Source of the DNA: Frankiaceae bacterium
Lineage (GTDB): Bacteria > Actinomycetota > Actinomycetes > Mycobacteriales > SCTD01
Direction: 5' to 3'
Length of the DNA stretch: 37,482 nucleotides
NCBI GenBank assembly: GCA_016650445.1
Contig: JAENVS010000044.1
Coordinates: 1-37,482, forward strand
Shown here: positions 23,970-32,717 of the stretch, piece after piece
Layout: each line of letters starts with the position of its first letter
Position numbering within the stretch: the first letter of the stretch is position 1
Made by a program: the position numbers and the translations under genes
The notes under the pieces: generated by a model
The model's input: the letters and a program-made list of their open reading frames with translations, nothing else
The model's database searches: none
Told to the model about the DNA's origin: nothing

Positions 23970-24860
23970 TCAGGAAGAAGTAGGGCCGTCGATCACGTCG
24001 ACGATGCGCTGCAGATCTTCCAGCCCGGCGAACTCGATGATCACCTTCCCGCGACCCTTGCCGGAAGCGTCGACCCGCACCCGCGTCTCGAACCTCTCGG
24101 CGAGCCGGTCGGCGACCACGCCGAACTCCGCCGGCGACTCCCCGCGGGACCGCTTCTTGCGAGCCGGCGCGTCGTCGTCGCCGCCCGCCATCGCGACGGC
24201 TTCCTCGACCCCTCGCACCGACAGACCCTCGGCGACGACCCGCTCGGCCATCCGCTCCTGCGCCTCCGGGCTCGCCAGCCCGAGGATCGCGCGCGCGTGC
24301 CCTGCCGACAGCACTCCGGCCGCCACCCGGCGCTGCACACCCGACGGCAGCTGCAGCAGGCGGATCATGTTGGTGATCGTTGAGCGGGACCGGCCGATGC
24401 GGGTGGCCAGCTCCTCGTGCGTGGCGCCGAAGTCCTGCAGCAGCTGGGAGTACGCCGCCGCCTCCTCGAGCGGGTTGAGCTGCTGGCGGTGCAGGTTCTC
24501 CAGCAGCGCGTCGCGCAGCATGACCTCGTCGCCGGTGTCGCGGACGATGGCCGGGATCCGCTCGAGCCCGGCCTCCTTCGCGGCCCGCAGCCGGCGCTCG
24601 CCCATGACGAGCTCGTAGGACTGCGGCCCGGTCGGCCGCACGACGATCGGCTGCAGCAGGCCGACCTCGCGGATCGAGTCGACGAGCTCGCGCAACGCTT
24701 CGTCGTCGAAGTGCGTGCGCGGCTGGGCCGGGTTCGGCGCGATCCGCTCGACGGGAACCTCAGCGAAGCGGGCTCCTTCGACGGCCTGGTCGCCGTCCGC
24801 GGCCTGCGGGATGAGGGCACCCAACCCGCGGCCGAGTCCACCGTGCCGTGGGGTGCTCAC
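23970..24860 (-). CDS. parB: chromosome-partitioning protein ParB
   Basis: A 296-residue DNA-binding CTPase that loads at parS and spreads on DNA to segregate origins with ParA. The N-terminus has the [11 protein letters not shown] motif that contacts ParA. Next are [13 protein letters not shown] and the CTP-binding [13 protein letters not shown], then the helix-turn-helix [21 protein letters not shown] basic linker ([11 protein letters not shown]) leads to the C-terminal dimerization domain ([24 protein letters not shown]). The start GTG overlaps the parA stop in GTGA. No consensus parS was found in the window, so its sites must lie outside or be divergent. Confidence 0.97.
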   Translation of the reverse strand: MSTPRHGGLGRGLGALIPQAADGDQAVEGARFAEVPVERIAPNPAQPRTHFDDEALRELVDSIREVGLLQPIVVRPTGPQSYELVMGERRLRAAKEAGLERIPAIVRDTGDEVMLRDALLENLHRQQLNPLEEAAAYSQLLQDFGATHEELATRIGRSRSTITNMIRLLQLPSGVQRRVAAGVLSAGHARAILGLASPEAQERMAERVVAEGLSVRGVEEAVAMAGGDDDAPARKKRSRGESPAEFGVVADRLAERFETRVRVDASGKGRGKVIIEFAGLEDLQRIVDVIDGPTSS

Positions 24861-26041
24861 ACTGAGATCCTCTCGGCTGCGCCGCGGGTCGCGATCTCGC
24901 GTGCGGCCTCCAGGTAGGCGATCGAGCCGCGCGACCCCGGGTCGTACGTGACAACGGACTGCCCATATCCGGGGGCCTCGGACACGCGGACGCTGCGCGG
25001 GATGGCCGACTCCAGCACGATGTCGCCGAAGTGACCACGCACCTCCGACACGACCTGGTCGGCCAGTCGCGTCCTCGCGTCGTACATGGTCAGCAGGATG
25101 GTCGAGACCGACAGCTTCGGGTTGAGGTTGGCGCGCACGAGGTCGACGGTCTTGAGCAGCTGACCGAGCCCCTCCAGGGCGTAGTACTCGCACTGGATCG
25201 GGATGAGCACCTCCTCCGTCGCGACCATCGCGTTCAGCGTCAGCAGGCCGAGCGACGGGGGGCAGTCGACGAGGACGTAGTCGAGGTCGCTGCCCGGCCC
25301 CTCGCAGTACGCCGCGATCGCACGCTGCAGACGGGACTCGCGCGCGACGACACTGACGAGCTCGATCTCGGCGCCGGCGAGGTCGATCGTCGCCGGCACG
25401 GCCCGCAGGTTGGGGATGCCGGTCGCCGGCTGCACCACATCGGCGATCGGAACGTTGTCGAGCAGCACGTCGTAGATGCTCGGGACGCCGGCGTGGTGCT
25501 CGATGCCCATGCCCGTGGACGCGTTGCCCTGCGGGTCGAGGTCGATGACCAGCACCTGGCACCCGTGCAGTGCAAGCGCGGCGGCCAGGTTGACGGTCGT
25601 CGTCGTCTTGCCGACGCCGCCCTTCTGGTTGGCGACCGTGAGGATGCGACGGTGCACCGGCTTGGGGAAGTCGTCGCGCCCTCCCGGGTTCAGGACCCGG
25701 ACGGCGGCGGCCGCCGCGACGCCGATCGGGGTGTCGTCGCCGAGCCCGGTCACCGTCGTGTGCGGGACGGCCTCCGCGTCGTTCTGCAGCACCGCGCGGA
25801 TCCGCTCGATCGGCTCATCGAGCAGCACACGGGGAAGGGCGTCTTCTCCGGAGCCGGCAGCCAGGTCGATGGGTCGGTAGTCGGGCATCGGCTGTCCGGC
25901 CAGGTCGAAGGCGGGCCCCGACCGCGCGGGCGCCGCCGGGATGTCGTTGGACGTCGGGCTCTTGTCCGGGTCGCCCGGCCAGCCGAGCGGTGCGTCACGG
26001 GACGACTGCGTGCGCCCCTCCGGCCAGCCCAGCTCGGTCAT
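24857..26041 (-). CDS. parA: chromosome-partitioning ATPase ParA (Soj) with long N-terminal extension
   Basis: A 394-residue Walker-type ATPase that positions ParB-bound origins. The deviant Walker [12 protein letters not shown] is at residues 140-150, Walker A' is DLDPQGNAS, and Walker B is [10 protein letters not shown]. The catalytic domain begins only after about 130 residues. The extension is low-complexity and starts with two LGWP segments (MTELGWPEG and PLGWPGDPD), then [10 protein letters not shown] and an Ala-rich part ([11 protein letters not shown]). Extensions occur in other actinobacterial ParA proteins but are usually shorter. The ATG at 26041 overlaps the rsmG stop in ATGA, which supports this start over shorter ones. 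Confidence 0.96.
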   Translation of the reverse strand: MTELGWPEGRTQSSRDAPLGWPGDPDKSPTSNDIPAAPARSGPAFDLAGQPMPDYRPIDLAAGSGEDALPRVLLDEPIERIRAVLQNDAEAVPHTTVTGLGDDTPIGVAAAAAVRVLNPGGRDDFPKPVHRRILTVANQKGGVGKTTTTVNLAAALALHGCQVLVIDLDPQGNASTGMGIEHHAGVPSIYDVLLDNVPIADVVQPATGIPNLRAVPATIDLAGAEIELVSVVARESRLQRAIAAYCEGPGSDLDYVLVDCPPSLGLLTLNAMVATEEVLIPIQCEYYALEGLGQLLKTVDLVRANLNPKLSVSTILLTMYDARTRLADQVVSEVRGHFGDIVLESAIPRSVRVSEAPGYGQSVVTYDPGSRGSIAYLEAAREIATRGAAERISV

Positions 26042-26721
26042 CGCCGGTCCACCCGTCGACGATCGACGGCGCCGGCACCGCGCACCACGACGACCACCCG
26101 TGCCTCGGTCTGCTCGGCGGCGTTGCCGACGGTGACCACCTCGGCGCTCTCGGCGCCGGCCCGGCGAAGGGCCGGGCGACCCGCCCCGAGCTCGGCGTCG
26201 GCCTGGTCGCCCTTGAGCGCCAACAGCCGCCCGCCCGACCTCAGCAGCGGCAGCGTCCATGCAGCCAACCGGTCCAGGGGCGCGACGGCGCGGGCCGTGA
26301 CGACGTCGACGAGTGCCTTGCCGGCGAGCTCCTCGGCGCGGGCGCGGCGTACGGAGACGTTGTCGAGACCGAGGTCCTCGACGACCTCGGTGAGGAAGGT
26401 GGCGCGTCGCAGCAGTGGCTCGACGAGCACGATCGACACGTCGGGGCGACGGATGCCGAGCACGACCCCCGGGAGGCCGGCGCCGGAGCCGACGTCGAGG
26501 ACGTCCTGGCCCGGCTCGAGCAGCTCGCTGAGGCCGGCGCAGTTGAGCAGGTGCCGGTCCCAGAGCCGAGGTGCCTCTCGAGGACCGAGCAACCCGCGCT
26601 CGACGCCGGGGCCGGCGAGGAGCGCGGCGTAGCGCACCGCCAGCGGCAGCCGGTCGCCGAAGACCGACTGCGCCGCGGCCGGCACGTCGGGGAGCTGCAG
26701 GACGGACGCAGGCATCTGCAC
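26038..26721 (-). CDS. rsmG: 16S rRNA (guanine527-N7)-methyltransferase
   Basis: Methylates N7 of G527 in 16S rRNA using S-adenosylmethionine (GidB family; 227 residues). Seen: [14 protein letters not shown], the SAM-binding [39 protein letters not shown] and [11 protein letters not shown]. The C-terminus is basic (VDRRRVDRR). Loss of this gene gives low-level streptomycin resistance in related bacteria. GTG at 26721 or ATG at 26715 may start it; AGGT stands 5 bases before the GTG. It follows jag by 6 bases and overlaps parA by 4, so it belongs to one long operon. Confidence 0.95.
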   Translation of the reverse strand: MQMPASVLQLPDVPAAAQSVFGDRLPLAVRYAALLAGPGVERGLLGPREAPRLWDRHLLNCAGLSELLEPGQDVLDVGSGAGLPGVVLGIRRPDVSIVLVEPLLRRATFLTEVVEDLGLDNVSVRRARAEELAGKALVDVVTARAVAPLDRLAAWTLPLLRSGGRLLALKGDQADAELGAGRPALRRAGAESAEVVTVGNAAEQTEARVVVVVRGAGAVDRRRVDRR

Positions 26722-26727
26722 GCGGAC

Positions 26728-27240
26728 CTAGTCGTTCCCCACGGGGAGCACGACGACGCGCCGCTCGGGCTCGACGCCTTCCGACTCGCTCTCGACGCCG
26801 TCGATCGCGGCGATCGCGTCGTGCACGATCTTGCGCTCGAACGGTGTCATCGGTGCCAGCGAGATCGCCTCACCCGACTCGAGACAGCGAGCTGCGGCGC
26901 GGTTGCCCACCTCGGTCAGGTCGGCCTTGCGCTTGGCCCGCCAGCCGCCGATGTCGAGCATCAACCGGCTGCGGACACCGGTCTGCTGCACGACCGCGAG
27001 CCTGGTCAGCTCCTGGAGCGCATCGAGGGTGGCGCCGTTGGGGCCGACGAGGGCGTCGAGCCCCTCGCCGACGATGGCGACGATGGCGCGGTCGCCCTCA
27101 ACATCCATGTCGATGTCGCCGTCGACGTCGGCGATGTCGAGCAGCCGCTCGAGGTAGTCGCCTGCGATGTCGCCCTCGCGGACGAGCAGGTCGGCGGTGC
27201 TCGCGGTGCCGGTCGCTGTATCGGTGTCGCTGTCCGTCAC
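26728..27240 (-). CDS. jag: Jag/KhpB RNA-binding protein (KH-R3H)
   Basis: A 170-residue cytoplasmic RNA-binding protein of the Jag/EloR/KhpB family, linked to cell elongation and usually encoded beside yidC. A KH domain occupies about residues 45-110 (VGEGLDALVGPNGATLDALQ has the GxxG-like loop). The R3H domain follows at about 115-168 (NRAAARCLESGEAISLAPM, FERKIVHDAIAA). The N-terminal Jag_N domain found in Firmicutes is absent; instead there is a Thr/Asp-rich lead (TDSDTDTATGTAST). The GTG at 27240 with GAAGGA 9 bases upstream is used; the open frame upstream would overlap yidC. Confidence 0.93.
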   Translation of the reverse strand: MTDSDTDTATGTASTADLLVREGDIAGDYLERLLDIADVDGDIDMDVEGDRAIVAIVGEGLDALVGPNGATLDALQELTRLAVVQQTGVRSRLMLDIGGWRAKRKADLTEVGNRAAARCLESGEAISLAPMTPFERKIVHDAIAAIDGVESESEGVEPERRVVVLPVGND

Positions 27241-27295
27241 GGGTCTTCGGTCCTTCGTCGGGGTGCGGTGCGTCGTACGACGCAGGGCTCGTGGA

Positions 27296-28336
27296 TCAGC
27301 GCTTGCCGCGCTTCTTGTTCTTGCGACTGCCGGCGGCGCGCTTGTCGGCGGGCCGGTTCGCGGTCGGGCGCACCGGTCCGGCGGGGGTGGTCGCGAGGAT
27401 CTCGCTGCCGGCGGTGGTCGCCTCTGGGGCCGCCGGCTTGTCGGGCTCGATCTTGTTCGCCTTGCCGCCGGGCTTGGGCTTGCCGCCACCGGCCGGACCC
27501 TTGCCGCCGCCGCTGGGACCGCCCTTGGCAGGGCCGCCGCCGGTGCCGCCGCTGCCGGGCACCACGGGCGGCATCCGCTTGATGACCCAGGCCTGCTGGC
27601 CCATGGACCACACGTTGGTCGTGAGCCAGTACAGCAGCACGCCGACCGGGAAGTTGACTCCGAAGACGGCGAACGACAGCGGCAGGACGTAGAGCATGAA
27701 CTTCTGGATCTGCTGCTGCTGCTTGTCGACGACCGTGCCGGCCCGCGCCATCATCTGACGCTGCGTCCAGAACGTCGTCGCACCCATCAGCACGATCATG
27801 AGCGCGGCGACGACCCGGACGGTCGTGATGTTGCCGTCGAGCTTGGTCAGCAGGTCCTGGCCGCTGGTGAACGACGCCGCGATCGGCGCGCCGAACACCT
27901 TGGCCCGGCCGCCCTCGGCGAGCTGCTCCGCTGAGAGACCGAACTTCGCGGACTTGCCCGGGCGGAACTCGTTGATGACGCTGAACAGCGCGAAGAACAC
28001 CGGCAGCTGCAGCAGGAGCGGCATGCACCCGGAGATCGGGTTGGCGTTGTTGTCCTTGTAGAGCGTCATGAGCTCTTTGTTCAGCGTCTCCCGGTCGCCC
28101 TTGTGCCGGGTCTGCAGCTCCTTGATCTTCGGAGCCAGCTCCTGCATCCGCCGCTGCGACTTGATCTGCTTGACGAACAGGGGGAACAGCAGCAGCCGGA
28201 CGCAGACGGTGAGCAGCACGATCGACAGCGCCCACGCAGGCCCGCTGCCCGGGATCAGGACCTGGGAGAGCAGTGCGTGGATCGCGCGCAGCACCGTCGC
28301 GACAGGGGTGGCGATGGCGGCGATGAGGCCATTCAT
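27296..28336 (-). CDS. yidC: membrane protein insertase YidC
   Basis: Inserts proteins into the cytoplasmic membrane, alone or with SecYEG (346 residues, Oxa1 superfamily). The first helix is followed by a cytoplasmic loop (KQIKSQRRMQELAPKIKELQ), then GCMPLLLQLPVFFALFSVI, VRVVAALMIVLMGATTFWTQ, MLYVLPLSFAVFGVNFPVGV and LLYWLTTNVWSMGQQ. The large periplasmic domain of Gram-negative YidC is absent, as expected. The C-terminal ~90 residues are Gly/Lys/Pro-rich and end in SRKNKKRGKR, a tail suited to ribosome binding. The ATG at 28336, 7 bases after the yidD stop, is chosen; a TTG 24 bases earlier would overlap yidD. Confidence 0.95.
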   Translation of the reverse strand: MNGLIAAIATPVATVLRAIHALLSQVLIPGSGPAWALSIVLLTVCVRLLLFPLFVKQIKSQRRMQELAPKIKELQTRHKGDRETLNKELMTLYKDNNANPISGCMPLLLQLPVFFALFSVINEFRPGKSAKFGLSAEQLAEGGRAKVFGAPIAASFTSGQDLLTKLDGNITTVRVVAALMIVLMGATTFWTQRQMMARAGTVVDKQQQQIQKFMLYVLPLSFAVFGVNFPVGVLLYWLTTNVWSMGQQAWVIKRMPPVVPGSGGTGGGPAKGGPSGGGKGPAGGGKPKPGGKANKIEPDKPAAPEATTAGSEILATTPAGPVRPTANRPADKRAAGSRKNKKRGKR

Positions 28337-28343
28337 CGGGCAA

Positions 28344-28661
28344 TCACGGTGCAGCTCCAAGACGACGGGTCAGGGGTACGGCGGCGGCGGGCGGACGGGC
28401 CGGCGGCGCAGGGGACGCAGTGGCCATCATCGTCGCCGACGAAGAACGGGCTGGCGGCACCGGGTCGTGCCCGCCGGGGTGGAACGGGTGGCACCGGCCG
28501 ATGCGACGCAGGGCCAGCCAGCTCCCGCGGAGCGCTCCGTGCACCGTGATGGCCTCGGCGGCGTAGGCGCTGCAGGTCGGTGCGAACCGGCACCGCGGCG
28601 GCATCAGCGGCGAGACGAACCGCGCATAGCCGCGGACGATCGCGAGCAGCAGGTGCTTCAC
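28344..28661 (-). CDS. yidD: membrane protein insertion efficiency factor YidD
   Basis: A small inner-membrane-associated protein (105 residues) that aids YidC-dependent insertion. The first ~72 residues hold the family pattern: [64 protein letters not shown]. The three conserved cysteines are present. The remaining ~33 residues are an Ala/Pro/Ser-rich tail ([13 protein letters not shown]) not needed in the family. The start GTG overlaps the rnpA stop in GTGA, and the stop lies 7 bases before yidC. Confidence 0.95.
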   Translation of the reverse strand: MKHLLLAIVRGYARFVSPLMPPRCRFAPTCSAYAAEAITVHGALRGSWLALRRIGRCHPFHPGGHDPVPPARSSSATMMATASPAPPARPPAAAVPLTRRLGAAP

Positions 28662-28993
28662 GAGGGGACCAAGCGGTCGAGGGCGCTGCGCAGGTCGCGA
28701 TCGAGCGCGGCGCTGCCGGCGTCGGCCGCCGAAGGCGCGGCCCGCACCACCAGCCGGCTGCCGGGGGGGAGGCCTGGGACCACCTCGCGCAGCAGGTGCC
28801 GGAGCTGCCGGGCGACCCGCGACCGGACGACGGAGCCACCGACCGCCTTGCTGATGACCAGTCCGGCCCGCGCGGGCGCCGGGTCGGCAGCCGCGAGCAG
28901 GTGGACGGTCAGCAGCGGCCGGGACGCGCGGCGACCCCGGCGTACGACGTCGGTGAACTCGGTCCGGCGACGCAGGCGGTTCTCAGGCGACAG
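28658..28993 (-). CDS. rnpA: ribonuclease P protein component, non-ATG start
   Basis: Protein subunit of RNase P, which matures tRNA 5' ends (111 residues). The N-terminus reads [20 protein letters not shown], which matches the family start exactly, and the core motif [21 protein letters not shown] corresponds to the RNR helix, with Ala where Lys is usual (RVARQLRH versus RVKRRLRH). There is no ATG, GTG or TTG at the expected start; the codons are GTT-CTG-TCG, so translation must begin at CTG (28991-28993) or GTT (28994-28996). The next standard start would delete most of the protein. It lies 7 bases after the rpmH stop and overlaps yidD by 4, so it may depend on coupled translation. Confidence 0.9.
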   Translation of the reverse strand: MSPENRLRRRTEFTDVVRRGRRASRPLLTVHLLAAADPAPARAGLVISKAVGGSVVRSRVARQLRHLLREVVPGLPPGSRLVVRAAPSAADAGSAALDRDLRSALDRLVPS

Positions 28994-29000
28994 AACGGCG

Positions 29001-29138
29001 TCAGGCCGAGAGCTCGGTGCGGCCCTTGCGCCGGCGCGCGGCGAGGATGGCGCGGCCGGCGCGGGTGCTCATGCGCAGCCGGAAGCCGTGGGTCTTGGCG
29101 CGACGGCGGTTGTTCGGCTGGAAGGTGCGCTTGCTCAC
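29001..29138 (-). CDS. rpmH: 50S ribosomal protein L34
   Basis: Small basic ribosomal protein (45 residues). The sequence [20 protein letters not shown] followed by [19 protein letters not shown] is diagnostic. The start is GTG at 29138 with CAGGAG 11 bases upstream. It is the first gene of the rpmH-rnpA-yidD-yidC-jag-rsmG-parA-parB series and is divergent from dnaA, the standard arrangement in bacteria with this origin layout. Confidence 0.98.
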   Translation of the reverse strand: MSKRTFQPNNRRRAKTHGFRLRMSTRAGRAILAARRRKGRTELSA

Positions 29139-29217
29139 GGGAACGGGGCTCCTGGCTGGCGGGGGCTGACGATCGTGTCTGACGAAAAGCCCCGGGATGA
29201 GGGCACACGACCGTCCT

Positions 29218-29246
29218 AAGGTACGGACCGCCGAGCGGGGGGTCAA
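29218..29246 (-). promoter_or_regulatory. housekeeping promoter of the rpmH operon
   Basis: On the minus strand TTGACC (29246-29241) is followed after exactly 17 bases by TACCTT (29223-29218), a near-consensus sigma-A promoter. Transcription would start near 29211, giving a leader of about 73 bases to the rpmH GTG. This is the best-formed promoter in the window and fits the high output expected of a ribosomal-protein gene. Confidence 0.75.
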
Positions 29247-29286
29247 ACAACCCCGCCTCGACGCGCCGAAATCTGGTGTCTCGCCC

Positions 29287-29478
29287 TGTGGACAACTGCT
29301 TGCGGGGCGGTCGCGGGGCTGTTAGCGTCCCCGCGCCGGTCCTCCCCGCCATCGTCGGATCCGCGACGGTGGACGCACCCGCGTCGTCACCCTTCCCCAG
29401 TCACGACGAGCGCTGCCGGTTCGGTCCACCCTCCCGAAGATCGTCGCCTCCACAGGCTGTGGACAACCGTGTGGACAC
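29287..29478. promoter_or_regulatory. dnaA: DnaA boxes in the dnaA promoter/leader region
   Basis: Two perfect actinobacterial DnaA boxes on the minus strand (TTGTCCACA) lie at 29287-29295 and 29458-29466. A third with one change (GTGTCCACA) is at 29470-29478, 3 bases from the second. The first is just upstream of the candidate -35 of dnaA, and the other two are in its leader, fitting autorepression by DnaA. The rest of the 400-base rpmH-dnaA gap shows a 12-bp palindrome CGGGACGTCCCG (29492-29503) and no ORF. Confidence 0.7.
29300..29328 (+). promoter_or_regulatory. dnaA: candidate dnaA promoter
   Basis: TTGCGG (29300-29305), a 17-base spacer and TAGCGT (29323-29328) form a plausible sigma-A promoter. 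It would start transcription near 29335 and leave a leader of about 200 bases with two DnaA boxes. A perfect DnaA box ends 5 bases before the -35. Confidence 0.5.
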
Positions 29479-29536
29479 GAGGTGGCCGCTTCGGGACGTC
29501 CCGTACCACACCCACGTAAAAAAGGACCCCGCACGC

Positions 29537-31126
29537 GTGACTGACCGGCCGACCGACCCCGGAACGGACCAGGAGACGAGCTCCAGCTCAACCCCCGTGG
29601 CGGTGGCCACGCTCGAGCTCGAGGAGGTCTGGGCTCGGGCCCTGGACGGCCTGTCCGACGGGCAGCTGTCCCCGCAGCACCGCGCCTGGGTAGGCCTGAC
29701 CCGGCCGCTCGGCCTGGTCGAGGACACCGCCCTGCTCGCCGCACCCAACGAGTTCGCCAAGGACGTGCTCGAGAGCCGGTTGCGACCGATGATCGCCGAC
29801 GCGCTCTCGACGGCGTACGGCCGGGAGATCCGGGTCGCCGTCACCGTGCAGCCGCTGCCGCCTGGCACCGACGACGCCGGCTACGACGACGACGCCTACC
29901 CCGACCGGGACAGCGCCGGCCGCGACAGCGGGCGCGGCGAGCAGGCCCGCGCGGATGACCGCGACGACCGGCTGTCCAACGTGCGGGCGCTGCCCGGCAC
30001 CGGCCGCGACCGGCACGGGTCCGACGGCCCCGGGAACCACGGCGGGTCGGGCCACCGCTCCAACGGAGGGGGCGCGCGCACGGCAGAGCCGGCCCGACTC
30101 AACCCGAAGTACACCTTCGAGACCTTCGTCATCGGTGCGTCGAACCGCTTCGCGCACGCCGCCGCGGTCGCGGTCGCGGAAGCGCCGGCCAAGGCCTACA
30201 ACCCGCTGTTCGTCTACGGCGAGTCGGGCCTGGGCAAGACCCACCTGCTGCACGCGATCGGGCACTACGCACAGAACCTGTTTGCCGGCGCCCGGGTGCG
30301 CTACGTGAGCTCGGAGGAGTTCACCAACGACTTCATCAACAGCCTGCGCGACGACAAGGCCCAGGCCTTCCAGCGCCGCTACCGCGATGTCGACATCCTG
30401 CTCGTCGACGACATCCAGTTCTTGGAGAACAAGGAGCGCACGCAGGAGGAGTTCTTCCACACCTTCAACACGCTCCACAACGCCAACAAGCAGATCGTGA
30501 TCAGCTCGGACCGGCCGCCCAAGCAGCTGTCGACGCTGGAGGACCGGCTGCGCACCCGGTTCGAGTGGGGTCTGATCACCGACGTCCAGCCGCCGGACCT
30601 CGAGACCCGCATCGCCATCCTGCGCAAGAAGGCCGCGCAGGACCGGCTGGCGGCGCCGCCGGACGTGCTGGAGTTCATCGCCTCGAAGATCTCGACGAAC
30701 ATCCGCGAGCTCGAGGGCGCGCTGATCCGGGTCACGGCGTTCGCCTCGCTCAACCGGCAGCCGGTCGACCTGTCGCTGGCCGAGATCGTGCTCAAGGACC
30801 TCATCCCGGCCGACGGCGGCCCGGAGATCACCGGGGCGACGATCATGGCGGCGACGGCGGAGTACTTCGGCCTGACGATGGAGGACCTGTGCGGCTCCTC
30901 GCGCTCGCGGGTCCTGGTCACGGCCCGCCAGATCGCGATGTACCTGTGCCGCGAGCTGACCGACCTGTCGCTGCCCAAGATCGGCCAGATGTTCGGCGGC
31001 CGGGACCACACGACGGTGATCCACGCCGACCGCAAGATCCGCGGCCAGATGTCCGAGCGCCGGGCGACCTACAACCAGGTCGCTGAGCTCACCAACCGCA
31101 TCAAGACGCGGTCCCGCCAGTCGTGA
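29537..31126 (+). CDS. dnaA: chromosomal replication initiator DnaA
   Basis: AAA+ ATPase that binds DnaA boxes and opens the origin (529 residues). Domain I is at residues 10-100 ([21 protein letters not shown]). Domain II is a long acidic and Gly/Asp/Arg-rich linker of about 100 residues ([38 protein letters not shown]), typical of actinobacteria. Domain III has [20 protein letters not shown], Walker [10 protein letters not shown] and Walker [11 protein letters not shown]. Domain IV has the signature [15 protein letters not shown]. The GTG at 29537 follows AAAAAAGGA and gives the family N-terminus; the frame is open further upstream but crosses the promoter and DnaA boxes. Confidence 0.97.
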   Translation: MTDRPTDPGTDQETSSSSTPVAVATLELEEVWARALDGLSDGQLSPQHRAWVGLTRPLGLVEDTALLAAPNEFAKDVLESRLRPMIADALSTAYGREIRVAVTVQPLPPGTDDAGYDDDAYPDRDSAGRDSGRGEQARADDRDDRLSNVRALPGTGRDRHGSDGPGNHGGSGHRSNGGGARTAEPARLNPKYTFETFVIGASNRFAHAAAVAVAEAPAKAYNPLFVYGESGLGKTHLLHAIGHYAQNLFAGARVRYVSSEEFTNDFINSLRDDKAQAFQRRYRDVDILLVDDIQFLENKERTQEEFFHTFNTLHNANKQIVISSDRPPKQLSTLEDRLRTRFEWGLITDVQPPDLETRIAILRKKAAQDRLAAPPDVLEFIASKISTNIRELEGALIRVTAFASLNRQPVDLSLAEIVLKDLIPADGGPEITGATIMAATAEYFGLTMEDLCGSSRSRVLVTARQIAMYLCRELTDLSLPKIGQMFGGRDHTTVIHADRKIRGQMSERRATYNQVAELTNRIKTRSRQS

Positions 31127-31508
31127 CGGTCACGGTCGGGTGGCCCCTGTCGGCGGCGGTGACACCGGTCACAGGACCAGTGCACAGGCTGGGGACAAGG
31201 GTGTGGAGAACCTCTCCGATCGGTGGAGCGGGCTCGACGGCCATCGGCTCATCCACCGACCGCACCCGGTACGGCGGGGGCCGGTCCACAGCCGGCGTAC
31301 TGCTCGACATGCCGTCTGACCTGCACGAACGCCGTCCGTCCACAGCCTTGCGCCTACAGACGACGACGGCTGTCCTTCCATCCTCCAGAACACCAAGACC
31401 GGTCTAGGGCCGGGCCGATCCTGTGGGTGAACCCACCGGATCCCGGACGTCACACCCCTCTGACACGCTGTGAGCCGTCCGGTTCGCAGCAGCAGGAAAG
31501 GCGAGATC
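31127..31508. other. oriC: candidate chromosomal origin (oriC), dnaA-dnaN intergenic region
   Basis: A 382-base non-coding region between dnaA and dnaN, where oriC lies in Streptomyces and Mycobacterium. Box-like sequences are degenerate: TTGTCCCCA (minus, 31190-31198), TTCTCCACA (minus, 31202-31210), CGGTCCACA (31282-31290), CCGTCCACA (31336-31344, fits the Streptomyces consensus) and weaker TCACCCACA (minus, 31422-31430). A CRP-type motif, GTG-ACACCG-GTCAC, lies at 31159-31172, and a dyad at 31417-31442. No strongly AT-rich unwinding element is visible. The two perfect boxes are on the other side of dnaA, so the origin could span or lie in either gap. Confidence 0.55.
31417..31442. repeat. 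interrupted dyad upstream of dnaN
   Basis: GATCC-T-GTGGGT (31417-31428) mirrors ACCCAC-C-GGATC (31431-31442) around GA; 11 of 12 positions pair. It is 66 bases upstream of the dnaN ATG and overlaps a weak DnaA-box-like sequence. It may be an origin element or a hairpin in a dnaN leader. Confidence 0.6.
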
Positions 31509-32675
31509 ATGGAGCTCAGGGTCGAGCGCGACGCGCTCGCCGACGCAGTCGTCTGGACGGCCCGGTCGTTGCCGGCCAGGCCGCCGATGCAGGTCCTGCT
31601 GGGGCTGCTGCTCGAGGTCGGCGACCAAGGACTGGCGGTCTCCGCGTTCGACTACGAGGTCTCCTCCCGGATCGAGCTGCCGGCGACGGTTGCCGAGCCA
31701 GGGCGGGTGCTGGTCCCCGGGCGCCTGCTGGCCGACATCGTCAGGTCGCTGCCGGCCCAGCCCGTCGACCTCCGGCTCGAGGGCGCACGAGTCGTGCTCA
31801 CCTGCGGTGCCGCCCGGTTCACGCTGCCGACGCTGCCCGTCGAGGACTACCCGGCGCTGCCCGACATGCCGACCACCACGGGTGCGCTGGAGAGCGACGT
31901 GTTCGCCGCGGCCGTCGCGCAGGTGGCCATCGCTGCTGGCCGCGACGACACGCTGCCGGTCCTGACCGGCGTACGGCTCGAGATCGAGGGCGAGCAGCTG
32001 ACGCTGGCCGCCACCGACCGCTACCGGCTGGCCGTCCGGACGCTGACGTGGCGGCCGGAGCAGACCGGGCTGTCGGTCACGGCGCTGGTGCCCGCCCGGA
32101 CGTTGGCCGAGACGGCGAAGGCGCTGACCGGCGGTGCCGAGGTGACGCTTGCGCTGTCGAGCTCGGGCAGTGGCTCGGCCGGCGACGGGATGATCGGCTT
32201 CGAGGGCGGCCCGGCCGGGTCGCTTCGTCGTACGACGTCACGCCTGCTGGAGGGCGAGTTCCCGAAGTACCGGTCGCTGCTGCCGAGCGAGAGCACCTCG
32301 ATCGCCGAGGTGTCGACGCTGCAGCTCGTCGAGGCGGCCAAGCGGGTTGCGCTGGTGGCTGCCCGCAACGCCCCGGTGCGGCTCGGGTTCTCCGCCGACG
32401 GCCTGGTGCTGGAGGCGGGCGGTGCCGACGACGCGCAGGCCTCCGAGCGGCTCGAGTGCGGCTGGGAGGGTGCCGAGCCGCTGCAGATCGCGTTCAACCC
32501 GGCCTACCTGCTCGACGGGCTGGCGGCTGTCGACTCCGACACGACGACGCTGTCGTTCACCGGCCCGACCCGGCCGGCCGTGCTCACCGGGAAGCGCGAC
32601 GGTGACGCCACGGGCGACCTGTCGGCCACCGCCGACTACCGCTACCTGCTGATGCCGGTGCGCCTGTCGGGCTGA
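31509..32675 (+). CDS. dnaN: DNA polymerase III sliding clamp (beta)
   Basis: Ring-shaped clamp that tethers DNA polymerase and repair factors (388 residues). Three beta-clamp domains can be followed: the N-terminal MELRVERDALADAVVWTARS, the middle segment with VAIAAGRDDTLPVLTGVRLE and LAATDRYRLAVRTL, and the C-terminal end in YRYLLMPVRLSG, the conserved partner-binding cleft terminus. The ATG at 31509 has GGAAAGG 8 bases upstream. In this gene order (dnaA-dnaN-gnd-recF) it resembles Streptomyces and M. smegmatis rather than M. tuberculosis, which lacks gnd here. Confidence 0.97.
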   Translation: MELRVERDALADAVVWTARSLPARPPMQVLLGLLLEVGDQGLAVSAFDYEVSSRIELPATVAEPGRVLVPGRLLADIVRSLPAQPVDLRLEGARVVLTCGAARFTLPTLPVEDYPALPDMPTTTGALESDVFAAAVAQVAIAAGRDDTLPVLTGVRLEIEGEQLTLAATDRYRLAVRTLTWRPEQTGLSVTALVPARTLAETAKALTGGAEVTLALSSSGSGSAGDGMIGFEGGPAGSLRRTTSRLLEGEFPKYRSLLPSESTSIAEVSTLQLVEAAKRVALVAARNAPVRLGFSADGLVLEAGGADDAQASERLECGWEGAEPLQIAFNPAYLLDGLAAVDSDTTTLSFTGPTRPAVLTGKRDGDATGDLSATADYRYLLMPVRLSG

Positions 32676-32717
32676 CGGGTAGGGCACCCCGCAACCGGTA
32701 CGACGACAGGAGCTCGG

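Noticed and set aside
28580..29182. Plus-strand open frame covering rnpA and rpmH
   Set aside because: rnpA and rpmH are recognised on the minus strand; rnpA is easily missed only because it lacks a standard start codon.
29588..31024. 478-codon open frame on the minus strand opposite dnaA
   Set aside because: Antisense to all four DnaA domains, with low-complexity Arg/Asp/Val composition.
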